A DNA stretch of 64,000 nucleotides from Limonium bicolor. Its lineage: Eukaryota; Streptophyta; Magnoliopsida; Caryophyllales; Plumbaginaceae. The notes under the pieces were generated by a model. That model was not told the origin of the DNA. It saw nothing but the letters and a program-made list of their open reading frames with translations, and searched no databases. A program made the position numbers and the translations under genes. Location of the stretch: positions 476,397,375-476,461,374 of the forward strand of contig CM041776.1 of NCBI GenBank assembly GCA_023374045.1, written 5' to 3'. Shown here one piece after another: positions 1 to 11,441 of the stretch. Positions within the stretch are counted from its first letter, which is position 1. Each line of letters opens with the position of its first letter.

Positions 1-330
1 ATAGTCAACTGCCACCAAGATGAAAAGGTTTGAACAAGACGAAGGAAAGGGACCCATGAAGTCAATGCCCCAAACGTCGAAAGGTTCCACCTCGAGGATG
101 ATGTTGAGAGGCATTTCATGTTTTCTGGAGGTGTTCCCAAGTCGTTGGCACTCATCGCAGGAGGCTACAAAGGAATGACAGTCTTTATGTAAGGTTTTCC
201 AGAAAAAACCTGATTGAAGTACCTTAGCCGCTGTTCGAGCTGGCCCATGATGTCCTCCTGCTTCAAGAGAGTGACAATGTCGTAGGATGTTCTGGATTTC
301 ATCTTGGGGTACACATCTTCTCACCATCCC
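1..330 (-). pseudogene. Integrase N-terminal part of element A (partial)
   Basis: Translation of the minus strand gives an HHCC zinc domain ([13 protein letters not shown], then CDECQR) followed by the start of the catalytic core ([24 protein letters not shown]). The D of GIDFMGPF is the first catalytic aspartate of the DDE triad. The window ends shortly after it, so the remaining D and E are not visible. The frame is continuous with RNase H to about position 960. It would process and join the ends of the cDNA copy in the nucleus. Coordinates of the boundary with RNase H are approximate. Confidence 0.8.
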
Positions 331-959
331 GTCTGCACATACCTTGAAAAGGAGAGGATCCTCCCAGTAGTAATGTTTTACATCAGAAAAGAACTTCTTT
401 TTCTGTTGGTAGGTCAGCCCATGTGGTATTACTCCTCGTGCGAGGTAGTTGGCCATGTCAGCGTACCATGGATCACCGGTGTCACCAATCATAAAGACGC
501 ACTCATCTGGAAAGAATTCATTGATGGAAGTGCCATCACTTGGTGCCTCTATGCGAGATAGGTGGTCTGCTACTACATTCTGCACTCCTGGCTTGTCTCT
601 GATTTCAATCTCAAATTCTTGTAGTAGGAGTATCCACCGGAGGAGTCGGGGTTTGGCATCTTCTTTGGCAAATAGATACCTCAGAGCGGAGTGATCGGTA
701 TGAATTATTACTTTGCTTCCCAAGAGATATGATCGGAATTTATCCAAAGCAAAGACTACTGCTAGAAGTTCCTTCTCAGTAGTTGAATAATTCTTCTGAG
801 CGTCGTTGAGGGTTCTACTTGCATAGTAGATGGTTCTCAAGATCTTCTCCTTCTTTTGGCATAAAGCGGCACCCACGGCATAGTCGCTGGCATCGCACAT
901 AATTTCAAACGGAAGGCTCCAATCTGGTGATATCACAATGGGGGCAGAGATGAGGCAAT
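331..959 (-). pseudogene. RNase H domain and linker of element A
   Basis: The minus-strand frame reads [24 protein letters not shown], then [11 protein letters not shown] and [12 protein letters not shown]. These are the catalytic CDASD and TDH regions and the conserved C-terminal ADHLSR motif of the Ty3/gypsy RNase H. The domain degrades the RNA strand of the RNA-DNA hybrid during reverse transcription. It is in one open frame with the integrase to its left. It is separated from RT by a frameshift near 962, where the upstream frame stops after CLQAFTH. Confidence 0.8.
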
Positions 960-2057
960 CTTTCAGTGTGTGAAGGCTTGTAGGCATTTGTCAGTAAAGT
1001 CGAACTTGGCGTCTTTAGCTAGGAGATCACATAGAGGTTTTGAAATTTTGGAGAAATCCTTGATAAACCTTCTATAGAACCCAGCATGGCCAAGGAAACT
1101 TCTGATGTCTTTTACCGTCGATGGTGGTGGTAATTTTTCAATAACTTCGACCTTGGCTCTGTCAACTTCAATGCCTTTTGAAGATATTTTATGCCCAAGA
1201 ACTATTCCTTCTTTAACCATGAAATGGCATTTTTCCCAGTTAAGCACAAGGTTAGTTTCTTCACATCGGGCGAGGATGGCATCCAGATTATTTAGACAGG
1301 ATTCGAAAGTGGGACCAAAGACAGAGAAGTCGTCCATGAAGACTTCGATGCTCTTCTCAAGATAGTCGCTGAAGATTGCCATCATGCATCTTTGGAATGT
1401 TGCTGGGGCATTGCATAGACCAAAAGGCATCCGATTGTATGCAAATGTCCCGTACGGGCATGTGAATGTGGTTTTGTCTTGGTCTTCAGAAGCAATGGGT
1501 ATTTGAAAGTATCCTGAATAACCATCCAGGAAGCAGTAGTAATCTTGCCCGCCAATCTTTCAAGCATCTGATCGATGAAGGTAAGGGAAGTGGTCCTTCC
1601 GCGTTGCGCTGTTCAGTTTCCTGTAATCGATGCAGACTCTCCATCCCGTCGTGGTTCTCTGAGGAATTAGATCACCTTTGTCGTTGGGGACCACAGTGAG
1701 ACCTCCTTTTTTCGGGACCACTTGAACGGGGCTCACCCATTTGCTGTCGGAGATGGAGTAGATTATCCCGGCATCGAGAAGTTTGAGCACCTCTTTCTTT
1801 ACTACGTCTTTCATGTTGGGATTCAGCCTTCTCTGTGGTTGGACTAAAGGCTTGTAGGTATCTTCCATGTATATGTGATGTGTGCAGAAATGGGGATTGA
1901 TACCTTTAATGTCCGAAATGGACCAGCCTATTGCCTTCTTGTGGCTCTGAAGGATCTTCACAAGCTGTTCTTCCTGTGTACTTGTTAGGGATGAAGAAAT
2001 AATAACAGGCAAAGTACAAAAATCAGAAAGATAAACATACTTCAGATGTGATGGCAA
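960..2057 (-). pseudogene. Reverse transcriptase of element A, with frameshifts
   Basis: Three overlapping minus-strand frames rebuild one RT. Positions 2057-1560 carry VSPVQVVPKKGG and WRVCIDYRKLN. A short frame 1567-1382 begins MLERLAGK. Positions 1430-963 carry MPFGLCNAPATFQRCM and the catalytic FMDD (VFMDDFSVFG), then HKISSKGIEVD and FLGHAGFYRRFI. The frame changes near 1570, between about 1540 and 1430, and near 962, so no complete polymerase can be made. This is typical of an old Athila copy. Confidence 0.88.
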
Positions 2058-2062
2058 TTGTT

Positions 2063-2932
2063 TCAGTCTACGAGAGGGGGTTGTTCAATGGATGGTGGTA
2101 ATTCTGAGTAGAGCTCTAATGGTTCTGGTGGTGGGTAGCGTGGTTTCTTGTATGATTTTATTCTATCCAGAGCTGCTACCATTTGGATTGTGTCAGGGTA
2201 TACTAATCGGTTATCACAGATTTCAGACAAGGCATTTTCAAGAGCGTCATTACGGATAATAGCAGATAAATTATCCTGCACAATAGAGTCGACAACGTCT
2301 ATGGAAAAGGTATCTTCTAAATGAGCGGGTTTCTTAACAACCTTGGACATGTCGTATTCTAAAGTTTCGTTATGCAGCCTTAAAATGATTTTTCCTTTTT
2401 CAACATCGATTAGTGCTCTTGCAGTTCTCATGAAAGGTCGTCCTAAGATTAAGGGCACCCTAGTGTCTTCTTCCATGTCAATTACAATAAAGTCAGCGGG
2501 GAACACAAAGGTTCCTACAGTAACAATCAAATCTTCTATTATTCCTTTTGGGAATACTAAAGATCTATCTGCTAATTGTAATTGAATAGAAGTTGGTTCG
2601 CATTTACCAATTTTAAGTTTGTTGAAAGTTGACAGTGGCATTAAATTGATACTAGCTCCTAGATCACATAACCCACTACCACAATCAACATTATCAATTG
2701 AACATGGAATAATTGGCAAACCTGGGTCTCCAAGTTTCGGAGGGAGACTCTTGAGAAGTACTGCTGACACTTCCTGTGTAAGGTGTACAGTTTCCACTTC
2801 CTGCAACGATCTTTTGTTGGTGATGATATCCTTCATGAACTTTGCGTATATTGGCATTTGTTTTAAAGCATCGGCAAAAGGAATATTGATCGTCAGTTTC
2901 TTGAAGTGAGAGAAACTTTCCAAACTGTTCAT
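2063..2932 (-). pseudogene. Aspartic protease region of element A
   Basis: A 289-residue open frame contains CDLGASINLMPLS, the Athila variant of the retroviral protease active site (DLGAS in place of DTGA/DSGA), followed by VPLILGRPFMRTARALID, the conserved hydrophobic and G-R/D block. The N-terminal part (FADALKQMPIYAKFMKDI) is the usual C-terminal extension of Athila gag. The segment itself is intact, but its neighbours are frameshifted. It would cleave the Gag-Pol polyprotein inside the particle. Confidence 0.85.
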
Positions 2933-3150
2933 CTAAATTTTTCTTTCATTCTGTTTGGAAAAGGAAGTGGGGGAAGAATTTTTGTGAGAGGGGAAGGAGT
3001 AGATTCAGGAGACTCCTTCTCTCTTGGAATATTTTTGTAGGAGGAGGGGCTTCTTCAGCATCTTCTGTTCTTCTCTGAATTTTCTTGAGGTTCATGAGCT
3101 TGCTGCTCTTGATTATCAGTTCATCTCGGGGAGGAGATGAGTTGAGCGGC

Positions 3151-4545
3151 CTACCACTTCTTAACGTACTGCCTTGGCCTGTTCCCTTGGATTTGGATTT
3201 GGCTGACTAGGGAAGGCACCAGGTGGCCTTTGTGCAAGCTGGACTGATTTGTTCCAACTGTGGTTGGTTGTTGTATCTGGGCTTCAACCCTTCTGTTAGT
3301 GGCTTCTTGATCCACGAGTCGGGTATGAGTCGTAGTCATGAATCCTTTCATTAAGTTCCTGAATTCCTCATTTGGATCAGAAGAGGTTGACGATGGTTGT
3401 TGTTGTTGCTGGAAACCTGGAGGGGCACCTTGTGCTCGATAACCTATATTAGAATTTGGTTGGGGTCTGTTCCCCTGATAGGTATTTGAATTGTTGTTCT
3501 GACCTCCTTGGTTTTGATCATTATTCTTCCATGAGAAATTCGGGTGATTTCTCCATGGATAGTTGTTGTTGAAGTTGTTGTTGTAGGAATTACCGGGACG
3601 GTTTCCTATGAAGTTTGCATCCTCGTACTGTCCTTTACCTTCGCACTGAGGGGTTTCATGAGGACCGGCGCATATGGCACATCCTTCTGTAGGTGGAACT
3701 GACGATGAACTTGTAGGTGGGGAAGCTATTGTTTTTACAATTTCGTTTTGTGATGTCGTTAGCTTTTCCACCATCTTTGTAAGGGACGAGATCTGAGCCG
3801 ATAAATGATCTGTAGGCTCAACATGGAGTAGGCCTGCTGCTCGTGGCGTTCTTCCTTTGGATCTCGTCCACTGTCTCGTATTGCTCGTCATGGTTTCGAG
3901 AAGGTCCATTCCTTCTTTAGGAGATTTCATCATGAAACTCCCTCCTGCAGAGGAATTGACAAGTAGTCGGTTCCCATCATCCAGACCGTTGAAGAATGAC
4001 AGGCAGAGGGATTGATCGTCAAGACCATGGTGGAACACTTCATAGCATATCTTTAAATCTGTCCCATGCGTCGTACAACGTTTCTCCCGGCTCCTGACAG
4101 AAAGTATTGATTTCACCGATCAATTGCCTCGTTCTACTGGTTGGGTAGTATTTGGCAAGGAATTTTTGGGCCATTTGAAGCCATGTGGTGATTGATCGGG
4201 AGGGAAGGCTTCGATACCACCTTTGCTGAATCCGACAACGAGTGAGGAAATAGTTGTAGACGGATTCTTTCTTTGACGTTGCCGGTTTGACTAAAGGAAT
4301 TGCAGAAGTCTAGGAAGAGACTCAGATGATTTGGGGCTTCATCTGGGTTCGCTCCACTAAACTTGCCTAGATCCCGGACGGCGGTGATGTAGTGGGTTTT
4401 GAAAACCCATCGTCCGGCTTCTTCTGGTGTTAGGGGAGAACTAGCTGATGCTCTTCCTTCGGTATTCGGTTGGTGGTATCAGAGGAGCACGGTGTTCTGG
4501 TTGAATTGCATGGTCCATTTCATTTATAACTTCGTTATTGGCCAT
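3151..4545 (-). pseudogene. Gag of element A, frameshifted
   Basis: The best start is the ATG at 4545 (MANNEV). The following frame stops near 4441, while the adjacent frame continues with SSPLTPEEAGRWVFKTHYI and DEAPNHLSLFLDFCNSF, a capsid-like segment. A further shift joins the frame 4116-3151. That frame has an asparagine- and glutamine-rich linker and one zinc knuckle CAICAGPHETPQC, of the C-X2-C-X3-H-X4-C type seen in Athila. At least two frameshifts disrupt it. Between 3150 and 2933 the sequence is non-coding or decayed gag tail. Confidence 0.8.
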
Positions 4546-4680
4546 GGCTTGGTTTCTCAGGTTTCTTGTGCTTGTAATAAAGTACGCTCGGGTTCGGGGC
4601 TCGGACTGATTGGTGGAGAGCCTCGGGTTCGAGTATTTGGCATGCACAGAAGATAACTTGTGGTTTGTGAGAAACTGCAA

Positions 4681-5107
4681 ATTAGTTAGTAAATAAAATA
4701 AGAAAGACAGAAATATTGGTTAGGCTGATAAACGTTAGAAGTTAGTATACTGGAAATTATAAGTTAGTAGTTAGACAATGGAAAGAAATGTTAAGGACAA
4801 TGGAAATGAAATGTTAAGGACAATGGAAAGAAAGTTAAGGACAATGGAACGAAATGACAAGAAATTTAAAGTTAGTAGTTAGGACAATGGAAAGAAAGGA
4901 CAATGGAACGAAATGACAATGGAACGAAATGACAATAATATTAAGATGTTAGAGTTAGATGTCCAAAGTCCGAAGTCAAATGTCCAAGTCAGGTCCGAAG
5001 TCCGATGTCCAATTCAGATGTCCAAGATTAACAATTTAATAGTATTAACAGATTATTACTATATAGCGAGTGAACTACCAGAAACTAGGGAAATTGATGG
5101 AATCAAT
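4681..5107 (-). repeat. Leader of element A with GGACAATGGAA-type imperfect repeats
   Basis: This untranslated stretch between PBS and gag contains many degenerate copies of GGACAATGGAAAGAAA and GGAACGAAATGACA at about 4778-4930, then a run of TGTCCAAGTC-like units at 4960-5025. It reads as simple-sequence drift in the leader. No coding capacity is supported. Confidence 0.6.
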
Positions 5108-5126
5108 CTCCCCGGCAACGGCGCCA
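5108..5126 (-). other. Primer-binding site of element A (tRNA-Asp)
   Basis: On the plus strand the segment reads CTCCCCGGCAACGGCGCCA. This equals the 3' end of plant tRNA-Asp(GTC) including CCA, so the minus strand is its complement. It lies 6 bases inside the LTR end, as expected for the minus-strand priming site. This also fixes the orientation of element A. Confidence 0.92.
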
Positions 5127-5132
5127 AAAACT

Positions 5133-6781
5133 TGTTGGGATAAAACTACACTATAATATAGAATTATAACAAACTATAGGCAAGTGTACCTATTCGTAGT
5201 AGTAAAACAAGTGTCGTATCCACAAGGAGATTGTTCAATTATCCTAGTTTAGGTAGTTAAAAACTGTAAAAGGGGTTTAGCCGGAGGCAAGCTTGATTTG
5301 TTGTTGGATTATTAAAGAATAATAAAAACAGTAAAAACAGTTGTGAATTAAGTGGATGGTAAATGTGCTAAGGAAGGTGACATCGCCCAATTATAACTCA
5401 GATAATAATTATAATCCTAGTTTGCTCTTATTTGTCTGTTAAGAATTTTATCTTGTGGCCTTTCTAAATCATAGATAAGGACAGCTCTTAATTAATTCAT
5501 TAAACTTCTTACAATCAGAAAAAGTCTAAAATCATTAATTAGCTTTAAGTGAGAATTTTTATAACAGCGATGGATTTTATCTGCTAATCAAGGATAATAT
5601 CTAACGTTTGTCTCTCTTTGTGGTCTATTCTCTAATTTTACAAAATCATTGAAATTAGAGAAACCGTAAATGAGTAAAAATGATCAGTTCTTAAACATTT
5701 AATAATAGAGAGAGACAAAACAAATATTTATAAGCAAACTCGGTATTATAAATACGCTGAGTTATTTTGGGTTAAACACCCATCCTAAGCACAATTATGA
5801 GATTACTCAGACATTGACAGAAATAAAAACAGAGTAGAGACTGAAATATTCATTACTCAGGAACTGCCTGCGAATAACGGGTCTGCACTCGCCTGCCTCT
5901 TTTCTCTCTTTGTAAAATACTGCTTCTTGAGTGTTTGAGTACGTACGTGAATGTGGTGAAATGGTGAGAATAAATAAAAGATGGAGAATTGTGGTGCTAC
6001 GGGAGGAATTAATTGGAAGAGAATGGAGTGTGGTGTTGTTTGATTTCTTCAGCCTGTGGACTTACGTAGTGTCTTTTTGCAGTATTGGTGCTGAGTTTAT
6101 ATAGAGAATTAGAAGAGGCAGATCCGTACGTGATTGAGCATTGATTGCTCTCATTGATTTAGTTCATTGATTGCAGGGGACAGAGAGCTGGATGCGTGAG
6201 AGATTTATGGTAGGCGGTGCGGGAGTAATAGATAACGGAATCAAGTTGAAGACGACGCGCGAAGAAGAAACTATAATCAGCCTGCATAACCGCCCATTAA
6301 GTGGCGGTTTGGTTCTTCACGTCCGCCTCCTTCACCGCCCATTAAGTGGCGGTCTCCTCTTGTTTGTCCGCCTGTACAACCGCAAGATAAGTGGCGGTTG
6401 TGTGTTCCTTGTCCGCCTCCTTCACCGCCCATTAAGAGGCGGTTGACTCAGCCTCGTCGCCCGGCGGTTGCTCGTTGTGTGACGTCCGCGACTTAGGGGG
6501 CGGTTGCACCAGTCCACCGCGTGACTCTCGCGTGCCTCTGTTTGACCGGCTCTACATTCTTCGTTATAAGTCCGTTTTCTGAGCCGTTTGCGTCTATGTG
6601 TTCGTCTCTTTATCTACTTTAGTCCCAGCTTGGTTTTCCTCATGTTAAACCAATAAATTGTGAGATAAACAATAAAACATAAACTAGAGGAAAACTAACC
6701 GAAGTGGAGAAATGAGCAAGAAAAGTGCTAATATTATATATGAAATACACCTATAAAACATGCTCATTTAGACACTTATCA
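5133..6781 (-). mobile_element. 5' LTR of element A
   Basis: The LTR is bounded by TG at 5133 (TGTTGGGATAAAAC) and CA at 6781 (GACACTTATCA), giving 1649 bp. Read on the element strand it starts TGATAAGTGTCTAAATGAGC, a start I recognise from Athila-type LTRs. The PBS abuts its left end. Inside are a 45-bp tandem array of palindromes (6289-6443) and AT-rich sequence. The right flank is R-type LTR DNA. The second LTR is outside the window, so age cannot be estimated. Confidence 0.85.
6289..6443. repeat. Four 45-bp tandem units, each with an ACCGCC...GGCGGT palindrome
   Basis: Units start at 6289, 6334, 6379 and 6424, exactly 45 bp apart. The core ACCGCCCATTAAGTGGCGGT is identical in units 1 and 2. 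Unit 3 has lost part of the left arm (ACCGCAAGAT) and unit 4 has one change (AGAGGCGGT). Each core is a 6-bp inverted repeat around 8 bases. Because 45 is a multiple of 3, a 15-residue repeat appears by translation, but I do not consider it a protein. Confidence 0.9.
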
Positions 6782-9700
6782 TTCCTTAGGTTGGAAACGT
6801 TATTACCGGATACCGTTCTCTTACGTTTACCTAATATTGGTTAACTAGCCTTTCATACGCATTCGAGGTTACCGGTATCGGTACGCAAACACCACAACAA
6901 CAACAACAACGACTGTAAACTCGTTTCATGATTTATCTTATAACGTGGCAAACATACAGAAAAACATATTGGCATACAAGCCGGTGTAATCCGGTAGGAC
7001 ACAGGTTGCAAGAAAACCATACCGGTCACCAAGGTCCACTCTATTGTGTCCTCTTATGTCCTTCGAACAATTCTTGTATAACTGGTAACATTACAATTAC
7101 TTTCATTAACATTGGGGTAACATGATTGCTTAACGTCTAGTGCGCCCATAGTTAACCCCGTCATCCCGTTATACTTAATTTTACTCTTATGATCTTAAGT
7201 TCACAACTCTCACATCAAACCTAACACTTCTTTACACATTTTAAGGCCTTTATCTGTCACCAACACAAGGCCTAAACATCACCTAAAACCATTACCATTC
7301 AATCCCCCATGATTAGAAGCCATTAAAACACATTTTGCAACATTTTTGCCCTGGTCTGGGACTTGGTCCGGACCCAAGGTTCCGAACCAATACTTGAATG
7401 TAGTCTCGGCTCTTTTTTCACTTGGTCCGGGTCTTGGTCCTGGACTAAGGACCCAAATGTGCTGAAACTAATGTTTGTAAGTGGTCCGGGTCTTGGTCCT
7501 GGACTAAGGACCCGGACCACTTACAAACATTAGTTTCGGCCATTTTAAGGGTGGTCCGGGACCTTATGCAAGGGCTAAGTCCCGGACCATGTTAATATGT
7601 TGTCAAAACATCATTTTTCAACCCCTAATCCAACCTTAAACCTTACCTAATCATTCCATAATCTTTCCACATGTTTCCTACATGTTTAAACACCTTAAAA
7701 CAAGCACTAAACCTTCTTAAATCATCACCTACTTGTTACTCAATTTCTTACAACAATTCCAAACACTTATTACTTTCTCCTTAGACTTCTAAGTGGTATA
7801 TTATGCCTACTACCTCAACTAACCAAAGTGTTGTCTCACAAACATTACCACTACTCCAAAAGCATTATTTCTCACAAACACCTCCATCACAGAACTCCAT
7901 TTATTTACACAAGTTTACACTTAGACCTTCATAAGGCATTATTTTTCCTTTGTTTACCAAAACTTGAACAAGACTTACCACTTCACATAACATAACCTTG
8001 GTGTGTTTAAAACACCCATTTGATCTCTAAATCCTCCAAGACAATGCCCAAGGCACCTTAACACCAAAAACACCATAATTCACTTTCTTTCACCATCTTA
8101 ACACTTAACAATTTCCTAGTACCTTCTAGGTCAAAATCTCATTACAACACATAAACTTCTTTGTTTATCAACTAAATTTTGCCATAGCTTCTCTTGTATA
8201 TCTCACACCCAAACACTTAGGTTTTCACCTTTTGACAACCAAGAACACTTAATCACTTAAATACATTCCTTACACACAAACATATTGTTTTTCATCCTTT
8301 AACTATCCAAGACATTCATCTTCACAAGTAATGCTCTTTACACACACAACTAAACCTTTAACTACACTACATCACAATATAGTTTATATACTTAAATTGC
8401 TTGGCAATTAGGCCCTTAAATAGCATGGCTCTTAGTCCCTTAAATTGCATAAACCTTAAACACTGAATTTCTCACATTTAAATGCCTTCAACCTGCAATA
8501 CACACAACAAGGCTCCCATGTATTTTTAGTCCACCTTGTGGATAGTTTCTAGCTCATTTCCCATTGGCTCTTTAGGTTATTTATTAAGCATTTTAAAGCT
8601 CAATTTTCCTAAGACACGTAAGACTTCATTAGGTAGTTCATTTACCTTTTTTTTCTTCAAAACCTCCTCACTTGATTTTCCATGTTCTTTCTTAATTGAA
8701 AACCGGCAATGAAGTTTGATCCCTTGTCAACATTCTAACCAACACATAAATAAGGTTAATGAGCATTAAGCATTAAACCTAAGCCCATGAATAAACCCTA
8801 GATTACAAGAAGTGTTTAAACACTAAATGGGATGTTTACCTTGGATTTGCAAGGGAACTTGATTAAATAGCAGAGAGGACTCCTCCTAGTCCTTTGAAGT
8901 TTGGAATGAAGCTAAACAAAAGCAAGAGAAGACACCATTACAAGGTGATTCTCGGCCAAGAAATAAAATGAGAGGAAATGCTAGTTTTCTTTGACTTTTA
9001 TTCCTTAGAACCAAGAAGAACAACAAGGTGCAAGAAATGGAGCTTTTCCTCCATCAATGGAGATTCTCCATGGAATCAAACTTGAGCTCTTGAAGTTTTG
9101 AAAAGAGGGAAATGAAGGGCTTGGTCTAACTAGCACAAATATGCTCTTATAATTTGATTTGGAGCATGGAGGAGGATTTGGCAAGGAAATGAAGTTGGAT
9201 AAGAGTGGTTGCTGTAGCATGAACGGTTTGGAGTTGGGAGAAACATGAGGAAGACGGTGGGAAAGAAAGGAAATGAAGAAAAGTGAGCTGAGAGGTAAAA
9301 GTGTGAGATATTTATGTTTATAAAGTAAATAGTCTTTTTACTTTATTTCTTTTTGTTCTCTTTAGTTGGATTACATGGGTGATGACTCACCCCCTTATAA
9401 AACGTCCCCCTTCAGTACATGGGGTATTAATAGGCTAGTTGACCATTTAACTAATCAAAGTTGACTAAAGCCTTAATTGAGCACTATTTGAGCACTATTC
9501 ACAAATTAAGGCACATAATTGTGAAAATTTTGATTTCCCATTGGTTTAGGCTTCCTAATGTGATAATAAGTAGTACATGTGTTAATTAAAGAGTAATGAT
9601 GGACATTTAGCCACTCAAAACTCATTTCCAAGACAATTTTTCAAAAATGTGCTTTAAGACTCCTTAAAGCACATTTTGTGTTTTAACTTGTTTTCACGCT

Positions 9701-10109
9701 TGGTTTTCTTTGGAAATTGATTTATCACGTCCATTAACATGTAAATAAGGTATAGGTATGACCTTTAGGTCTTATACAAGGTTACACCAAGTCTAGAGCA
9801 AGTATTTGCTTAAATTGACTTTATGGTGTTTTCTTGTGTTTTGTTTGGTTTAATTGTCTACCAATGTTTCTTAAGGACTTAATTAGCCTTATTAAATCAT
9901 AATTGAATATTATTTAGTCTTGTTAGGCTCTTTGGGTCCTAACCAAGTTCACTCCAAGCTTAGAGCATGTTTTTGCTCAAACTGTGTTTATGGTACTTTA
10001 TTGTTTTTACTATGGTTTAAATTGTTCACTGATGTTTCTAAGGCACTTTTTAGCCTTTAAATACCATAGTTTAACATTTAAACAACATATCAAGGTTTGG
10101 GGTATTTCA
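6782..10109 (-). mobile_element. 3' LTR of element R (partial, left end displaced by element A)
   Basis: The right end GGGGTATTTCA (10109) is followed by the complement of a polypurine tract, so in element orientation the LTR starts TGAAATACCCC. The body is homologous to the LTR of element Q: the region near 7130-7180 matches 53950-53985 (TAACGGGA..ACGGGGT), and 9000-9250 matches 26560-26690. The left remainder must lie beyond element A. It contains a GGTCC-rich hairpin cluster at 7350-7590 and a short (CAA)n run near 6893. No protein gene is supported in this 3.3 kb. Confidence 0.8.
7461..7540. repeat. Long perfect hairpin inside the R LTR
   Basis: Arms 7465-7492 and 7509-7536 are perfect inverted repeats of 28 bp around a 16-base spacer. 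With outer bases 7461-7464 and 7537-7540 the pairing reaches 32 bp with a single mismatch. The GC-rich inner part contains GTGGTCCGGGTC. A direct copy of the central part (GGTCCGGGTCTTGGTCC) lies at 7424-7440, and related GGTCCGG units continue at 7353-7365 and 7552-7590. Confidence 0.9.
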
Positions 10110-10114
10110 ATCTA

Positions 10115-10122
10115 CCCCCCTT
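10115..10122 (-). other. Polypurine tract of element R
   Basis: The plus strand reads CCCCCCTT, so the element strand carries AAGGGGGG followed by TAGAT and then the LTR start TGAAATACCCC. The same arrangement is seen in P (48544), S (59007) and Q (25833). It would prime plus-strand DNA synthesis. Confidence 0.85.
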
Positions 10123-10230
10123 AAAAGAACTTCGTCCTCGAAGTTTACACTTCTCACGCATTAATTGGATTTGAACACGGGGAGTACTTACAAAATAAAA
10201 CTTCCATAATCAAAAATACTTTACATCACA

Positions 10231-10410
10231 ACCTCGGACTTAACGGTCCGGGTATCATATCCACATTCATACCTAGCATAACATACTTACATGATAACCT
10301 CGGACTTAACGGTCCGGGTACCTTAACAACATTTGTACTTACATAACAACCCTTAGACTCTCAAGTCTGGGTAACATAACAGCATTTAGACACATAGGTC
10401 TGGGTAACAA
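10231..10410. repeat. Diverged tandem units with a GGAC...GTCC inverted repeat
   Basis: ACCTCGGACTTAACGGTCCG occurs at 10231 and again at 10298, a 67-bp period. A related unit with AGACTCTCAAGTCTGGGTAA follows at about 10355, and a partial one at about 10391. Each contains a short inverted repeat (GGAC/GTCC or AGACT/AGTCT). They lie in the 3' non-coding part of element R. Confidence 0.7.
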
Positions 10411-11432
10411 CAACTTTCGGAACTCAACCACATTAGGACTCAAGTTCAAAATAAAATTTATTACACATACCACACAACATGTCTTAGCATGTATAGCAAC
10501 CAAAAATATCTTTTATGTACACTGTGATCCCGCAGATTCCTTGGGAGATCAAAATAATCACTTAATCTTTAACATATATACTTCCCATGTCACCGGTCCA
10601 AAGACAAAGGCTCATACGTCCTCGGGTCGTGAGCAAATACTACAAAAAATATTCTTTGTGAGGTTAAGTAAGAGAACTTTCATTATGTAAAGTATCTATC
10701 AAACATTTTGGAAATACCAATTCAAAATCCTTTTGAAAACGCATACAACTCCAAGTCCAACTTATGCTCTTTGTTTCTTTTTCTTAGCGTGGTTATTTGT
10801 GACCACTTATAGGGAGCTTCAAGAATAGTCCAACCCCGATGTGATCAGCATCAGTGTTGAACTATCCTTCCACCCCAATTTGTGTTCGGCTTCCCTTGAT
10901 CACATGCAAATCAAGTTCCACCTCCCACTTTATTTTCAAGCATCAAATAATACACCATTTCCAATTTTCTATCTTTTTTTGTCAATCTAGTCATAATCAT
11001 TACATCTCCAAAGGATAGAACTCCGTCTATCAGTTATCTCCATTCACTTTAATCCAGTTACCTAGGGAATCTTATTCTCACTAGGTTCTATGTCGGTTCC
11101 ATACCCTTTCATGAATCACTATATTACATATATACATATATTTTATCAAAATACAACACACGATTTTACATTTATATACTGTCGGGGTTTTTGTTCCCCC
11201 AGGAGTTTCTTTTACTCCCTAATACTTGTACTAACACATAACAACTAAGTAGTCACACTTATCACAATGGTATTTCGCATCTTCTATGCAAAATTACCAT
11301 AATTAAACCTTGAATGAATGCATATGTTTATGTAACGCACGCACCAATCATCCAAACAAATTATTTTGTGTTATGCATAACATAGTTCATGTACACTTGT
11401 ACGGTAAAACACACTAAGCGGTTTTACGCTCT

Positions 11433-11441
11433 ACCCCCCTT
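11433..11441 (-). other. Second, upstream polypurine-tract-like site of element R
   Basis: The plus strand TACCCCCCTTAAAAGGG is, on the element strand, CCCTTTTAAGGGGGGTA. It is almost the same as the true PPT context 1.3 kb downstream in the element. The same extra copy is present in Q (24407), P (48140) and S (58427). Confidence 0.7.

Larger units (their letters stand above)
1..6781 (-). mobile_element. Element A: Athila-like Ty3/gypsy retrotransposon, 3' part outside the window
   Basis: Reading right to left, the element has a 5' LTR, a tRNA-Asp primer-binding site, a repetitive leader, gag, protease, RT, RNase H and the start of integrase; the window edge cuts the integrase core. The order PR-RT-RH-INT is that of Ty3/gypsy. 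The protease motif CDLGAS, the RT block MPFGLCNAPATFQRCM and the tRNA-Asp PBS are typical of the Athila lineage. Several frameshifts in gag and pol make it non-autonomous. To its right lies R-type LTR sequence, so A was inserted in the LTR of element R. The target duplication cannot be checked because the left end is missing. Confidence 0.9.

Noticed and set aside
6171..6446. 91-codon frame with an internal 15-residue repeat
   Set aside because: It lies inside the A LTR and reflects the 45-bp palindrome array.
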